A DNA stretch of 64,000 nt from an uncultured Lachnospiraceae bacterium (GTDB lineage: Bacteria; Bacillota; Clostridia; Lachnospirales; Lachnospiraceae). The notes beneath the pieces are model-generated. The model was not told the DNA's origin. It saw only the letters and a program-made list of their open reading frames with translations, and did no database searches. Position 1 is the first letter of the stretch. Every line of letters begins with the position of its first letter. The stretch spans positions 1 through 64,000 of the forward strand of contig CAJUID010000012.1 in NCBI GenBank assembly GCA_910585905.1, given 5' to 3'. Positions 61,080 to 64,000 of this stretch are shown one piece after another. A program made the position numbers and the translations under genes.

Positions 61080-62495
61080 ATGATTAAAACACGTTGGGTT
61101 AGAAATGCTGCTATTTTTGGTACAGCAGTTACATTATCACTGGCGTCTGTAAGCGTACCAGTTAATGAAGGTTCGGCTGCGAGCTTTTGTCAGGAGACAG
61201 AGATGGCAGGACTTTCCTTATCATTGGACAAGTTTTACTCAGTTAATTTTGCAAATGCAGATAGTTTAAATAGCGTAAATCCTACAGCATCGCCTTTATC
61301 AGCAGATGCAGCTACAGCAACGGCAGCTCCATCAGCAGCACCTTCTTCTGAGTCTGAGAAAGAGCCGGAGGAGAAGTCAGAGGAACAGAGAAAAGAAGAG
61401 ACAGTGGCAAAGCAGTTCCGTGATTTAGGGATTTCTAAGGTGACGGATTATGTTAATATCCGCAAGAAGCCAACAACAGAGAGTAAGATTCTCGGCAAGC
61501 TTTATAGGGGTTCAGCTGCAAAGATTCTTGGTGAAAAGAGTGGATGGGTTCGGATTGAGTCCGGCAGTGTGACTGGTTATATCAGAAAAGATTTGTTAGC
61601 AATCGGTGCAGAGGCACAGGAGCTTGCCGGAAAGTTCGGTACAGCATTTGCTTCTGTTAATAAGGGCGTTATTACATTAAATGTGCGTTCTAAGAAGAGT
61701 ACAGAGTCATCTATTGTGACTCAGATTCCAGAAGATGAGAAATACGAAATCTTAGGTGAGAGCGATAACTGGTATAGGATTTCTGTTGATGATGGAACAA
61801 AGGGGTATATTGCAAAACAGTATTCCCATATGCGTGTTCGTTTTAAAAAGGCAATCTCCATAGCAGAGGAGAAAGCAGAGTTGCGCCGCAAGAGAGAAGC
61901 GGAAGAGGCAGAGAGACAGCGTTTGGCAGAACTTGCAGCAGAGAGAGAGCGTGCAAGCAGCTCAAGTAATAGCTCATCAAGCAGTAGCTCTTCTAGCAAC
62001 TCAAGCAGTTCGAATAGCAGTTCATCAAATAGTAGCAGTTCAAGAAATAATTCAAGCTCATCAAGAAGTAATTCGAGCAGTTCAAACAACAGCTCGTCAA
62101 ATAGTAATTCTTCTACATATCATGCAACTCCGGGCGGTTCTGGATCTGCAATTGCAAATTATGCATGTAAGTTTGTTGGAAGGCCATATGTCTGGGGTGG
62201 TACGAGCTTGACGAATGGTGCAGATTGTTCAGGTTTTACCATGAGTGTTTATGCTCAGTTTGGTTACAGCCTGCCACATTCTTCAGCAGCTCAGGCAGGA
62301 TGCGGAAGAAGTGTTAGTCTTTCTAGCTTACAGCCAGGAGACTTGATTTTCTATCGAAATGGAAGCAGGATTGGCCATGTAGCTATGTATATTGGCGGCG
62401 GACGTGTTGTTCATGCTAGCAATAAGACAGATGGAATTAAGATTTCTAGCTACAATTACAGACAGCCAGCTTGTGCAAGAAGAATTGTTGGCTAA
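61080..62495 (+). CDS. Secreted SH3/NlpC-P60 peptidoglycan endopeptidase
   Basis: A 471-residue exported enzyme: signal peptide in 1-34, Ala/Ser/Glu linker, two SH3b wall-binding repeats (about 118-175 and 190-250), a charged coiled coil (255-292), a Ser/Asn tract (292-345) and an NlpC/P60 domain with C383 (DCSGF), H433 (GHVAMYIG) and H445. It cuts stem peptides in peptidoglycan, helping growth or separation. The Ser/Asn spacer is a possible acceptor for the PMT-type transferase (inference). GGAGGG lies 5 nt before the ATG. A single gene with its own terminator. Confidence 0.95.
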   Translation: MIKTRWVRNAAIFGTAVTLSLASVSVPVNEGSAASFCQETEMAGLSLSLDKFYSVNFANADSLNSVNPTASPLSADAATATAAPSAAPSSESEKEPEEKSEEQRKEETVAKQFRDLGISKVTDYVNIRKKPTTESKILGKLYRGSAAKILGEKSGWVRIESGSVTGYIRKDLLAIGAEAQELAGKFGTAFASVNKGVITLNVRSKKSTESSIVTQIPEDEKYEILGESDNWYRISVDDGTKGYIAKQYSHMRVRFKKAISIAEEKAELRRKREAEEAERQRLAELAAERERASSSSNSSSSSSSSSNSSSSNSSSSNSSSSRNNSSSSRSNSSSSNNSSSNSNSSTYHATPGGSGSAIANYACKFVGRPYVWGGTSLTNGADCSGFTMSVYAQFGYSLPHSSAAQAGCGRSVSLSSLQPGDLIFYRNGSRIGHVAMYIGGGRVVHASNKTDGIKISSYNYRQPACARRIVG

Positions 62496-62511
62496 TATAA
62501 AATGAAATAGC

Positions 62512-62552
62512 AGAAAAGCATCGTAGTGAGAAACGTGCGATGCTTTTCTTTT
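62512..62552 (+). terminator. Terminator of the NlpC/P60 gene
   Basis: AGAAAAGCATCG (62512-62523) pairs perfectly with CGATGCTTTTCT (62538-62549), followed by TTT. A 12-bp stem 16 bp after the stop codon. Confidence 0.9.
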
Positions 62553-62613
62553 GCGTAGAAGTGTTAATAAAGTCGCGAGGGTGCCAGCGAAGCTGGCCAG
62601 TTTGGAAAGTGTG

Positions 62614-63333
62614 ATGGATATCATGTGGATAAGAGATTTTAAGTGGGGTATGAGGAATGGAATACCGATTGCCCTTGGTTATGTTTCGGTTAGCTTTACA
62701 TTTGGCTTGATGGCAGTATCGGCAGGAATGAGCTGGTGGCAGGCAGTATTAGTCTCCATGACAAATTTGACATCGGCAGGGCAGTTTGCAGGGCTGGATA
62801 TTATGGTGGCAGGCGGAACGCTGATTGAGATGGCGTTGTCACAGCTTATAATCAATTTGCGGTATGCTTTGATGTCGCTGTCTCTTTCCCAAAAGGTAGA
62901 TAAGACGGTAAATACATTATACCGATTTGTTATTGGGATGGGGATAACGGATGAAATCTTTGCGGTTGCCATGAGCCGGGATCGGAAAGTAAGCCGCTAC
63001 TATATGTTTGGGCTGATTGTGGTTCCCTATATAGGATGGGCCGGTGGGACTTTTGCGGGTGCAGTGATTGGGGGGATATTACCGGAAATTGTGCGTTCTG
63101 CCCTGGGAATCGCGATTTATGGTATGTTTCTTGCTATTATTATTCCAAAGGCAAGAGAGGATAGTGCTTATCTGAAAGTAATCCTGATTGCAGTGCTATT
63201 AAGCTGCCTATTTCACTGGGTTCCGTTTTTAAGTAAGGTTTCTTCTGGGTTTGTTATTATTATCTGTGCGGTGGTGGCTTCTATTGCAGGTGCGGTTTTG
63301 TACCCATTGCCGGAGGAGGGGGATTATGATTAG
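62614..63333 (+). CDS. azlC: AzlC-family branched-chain amino acid exporter, large subunit
   Basis: A 239-residue membrane protein with five or six helices and the AzlC signature IPIALGYVSVSFTFGLMAV and NLTSAGQFAGL. With AzlD it exports branched-chain amino acids or toxic analogues such as azaleucine. The start is uncertain: ATG 62614 follows a weak GGAAAG; ATG 62623 is possible; the frame runs back to 62551. Overlaps azlD by 8 bp. Confidence 0.92.
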   Translation: MDIMWIRDFKWGMRNGIPIALGYVSVSFTFGLMAVSAGMSWWQAVLVSMTNLTSAGQFAGLDIMVAGGTLIEMALSQLIINLRYALMSLSLSQKVDKTVNTLYRFVIGMGITDEIFAVAMSRDRKVSRYYMFGLIVVPYIGWAGGTFAGAVIGGILPEIVRSALGIAIYGMFLAIIIPKAREDSAYLKVILIAVLLSCLFHWVPFLSKVSSGFVIIICAVVASIAGAVLYPLPEEGDYD

Positions 63334-63646
63334 TTTACAGGTGTTTTTTATGCAGCTTGTGGTGATGGCAGGGGTGACTTATTTGATTCGCGCAATTCCT
63401 CTTGTTCTCTGCAAGGGGGAAGTGACAAACCGTTTTTTTCGTTCCTTTTTGGCATATGTGCCATATGCTGTTCTTGGTGCAATGACATTCCCGGCCATTC
63501 TGTTTTCTACAGATGGATTAGTTTCCTCAGCAGCCGGAACTATAGTAGCACTGGTGCTGGCATTTGGAAGAAAGAGCCTTTTGACAGTTGCAGTGGGGGC
63601 TTGTGTTGCTGCATTCTTAGTAAAAGCGGCAATGATGCTGTTTTAA
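63326..63646 (+). CDS. azlD: AzlD-family exporter, small subunit
   Basis: A 106-residue membrane protein with four helices and the family features TYLIRAIPLVL and YVPYAVLGAMTFPAIL. The start 63326 is preceded by GGAGGAGGGG and overlaps the azlC stop, so the two are made together. The upstream extension of the frame lies inside azlC in another reading frame and is not used. Confidence 0.92.
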   Translation: MISLQVFFMQLVVMAGVTYLIRAIPLVLCKGEVTNRFFRSFLAYVPYAVLGAMTFPAILFSTDGLVSSAAGTIVALVLAFGRKSLLTVAVGACVAAFLVKAAMMLF

Positions 63647-63886
63647 ACGGTTTTGTAAAAAATATATCTGATAATGAAATCATTGAAGAGAAAGGTATTT
63701 GAAATGATATATAAGGTTCATAACGGCAGGGGAAAGGAAATAACATAAGGGAAAATCTAAGGGAAAGCTAACATCGTTTAAATTTAGTATTTTCAATGGT
63801 TAGAGCAATTTATGATAACAAAATATAACGGTTATTAAATTTCTTAGATTTTGTAAAAATCAATCAGTATTTGTGGAGGTAGATGT

Positions 63887-64000
63887 ATGCCGATTATAAA
63901 AGGTTTGGAAGGCACATTTGATACAGTAGCTCCTATATATGAAAAACTACGTCCAGGATATGTTGATGAACTATATCAAACCATTTTTAATCATATCTCA
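63887..64000 (+). CDS. SAM-dependent methyltransferase, N-terminal part only
   Basis: The first 38 codons of a gene that runs off the window. MPIIKGLEGTFDTVAPIYEK followed by LRPGYVDELY matches the opening of class I methyltransferases (FDxVAxxYxxxRPGYP type); the glycine-rich SAM loop would follow beyond the edge. GGAGG lies 7 nt before ATG 63887. The 240-bp gap before it has no clear gene. Confidence 0.7.
   Translation, partial: MPIIKGLEGTFDTVAPIYEKLRPGYVDELYQTIFNHIS

Noticed and set aside
61721..62089. Minus-strand frame rich in Leu and Glu
   Set aside because: It is the reverse of the Ser/Asn tract and charged coil of the NlpC/P60 gene.
61963..62115. Tandem AGC/TCA-rich tract as a possible CRISPR or satellite
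   Set aside because: It is in frame inside the NlpC/P60 gene and encodes a Ser/Asn linker; no spacers or regular repeats.

Overview
The window looks like chromosome of a low-GC, motile, spore-forming Clostridia, most likely a Lachnospiraceae relative (Roseburia/Eubacterium rectale-like). This is inferred from the protein families, strong AGGAGG-type ribosome sites, the mbl-flhO-flhP and comF-yvyF gene orders, the YtfJ sporulation protein, a sigma-D-like flagellar promoter, and a complete acyl-chain operon of clostridial layout. There is no phage, insertion sequence or CRISPR array; almost all of it reads as core genome.

Layout. 0-3 kb: an AraC regulator divergent from a GH13 alpha-glucosidase, then a hairpin-rich intergenic element. 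3-12 kb: a DtxR-type metal regulator, an FtsA-like ATPase, WalJ nuclease, the ACT/PFL pair, an LCP cell-wall ligase, a CPBP membrane protease and a CgeB-like glycosyltransferase. 12.6-16.8 kb: a giant tandem 2-hydroxyacyl-CoA-dehydratase-activase-type protein. 17-25.2 kb: LysM protein, rhomboid-like membrane protein with a zinc finger, a giant fused glycosyltransferase/protein mannosyltransferase, two unknown proteins, and the DUF2953-YtfJ sporulation pair. 25.3 kb: tRNA-Thr(CGT). 25.5-33.3 kb: two YhgE/Pip membrane proteins, small unknowns, a secreted Ig-like esterase and a divergent MarR regulator. 33.4-38.3 kb: two overlapping MacB-like ABC fusion proteins. 38.5-41.9 kb: mbl and flagellar rod genes. 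42-46.4 kb: recD2, comF, yvyF and a CheX/CheY pair.

46.6-55.8 kb is a type II fatty-acid synthesis operon: fabT-like regulator, fabH, acpP, fabD, fabG, fabF, accB, fabZ, accC, accD, accA. It makes malonyl-CoA, loads it on ACP and runs condensation, ketoreduction and dehydration, but no enoyl-ACP reductase is encoded. A terminator-like hairpin sits where fabK usually lies, directly after acpP. 56-58 kb is an AgrA/AgrC-like two-component system. It is followed by about 1.2 kb with no convincing protein gene but with promoter-like signals, an 18-codon mini-ORF, many local hairpins and a strong terminator. I consider this the best candidate in the window for something undescribed: a long structured non-coding RNA of about 0.7 kb, possibly with a peptide signal. 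59-64 kb: CvfB-like S1 protein, RidA, a secreted SH3/NlpC-P60 peptidoglycan hydrolase, AzlC/AzlD amino-acid exporter and the start of a methyltransferase.

Two families of short dispersed intergenic repeats were found by eye: a ~90-bp two-hairpin element (30.6 and 42.0 kb) and a hairpin-plus-tail element (12.5, 25.2 and 60.2 kb). Start codons were re-chosen from ribosome-binding-site spacing where the longest frame was implausible.
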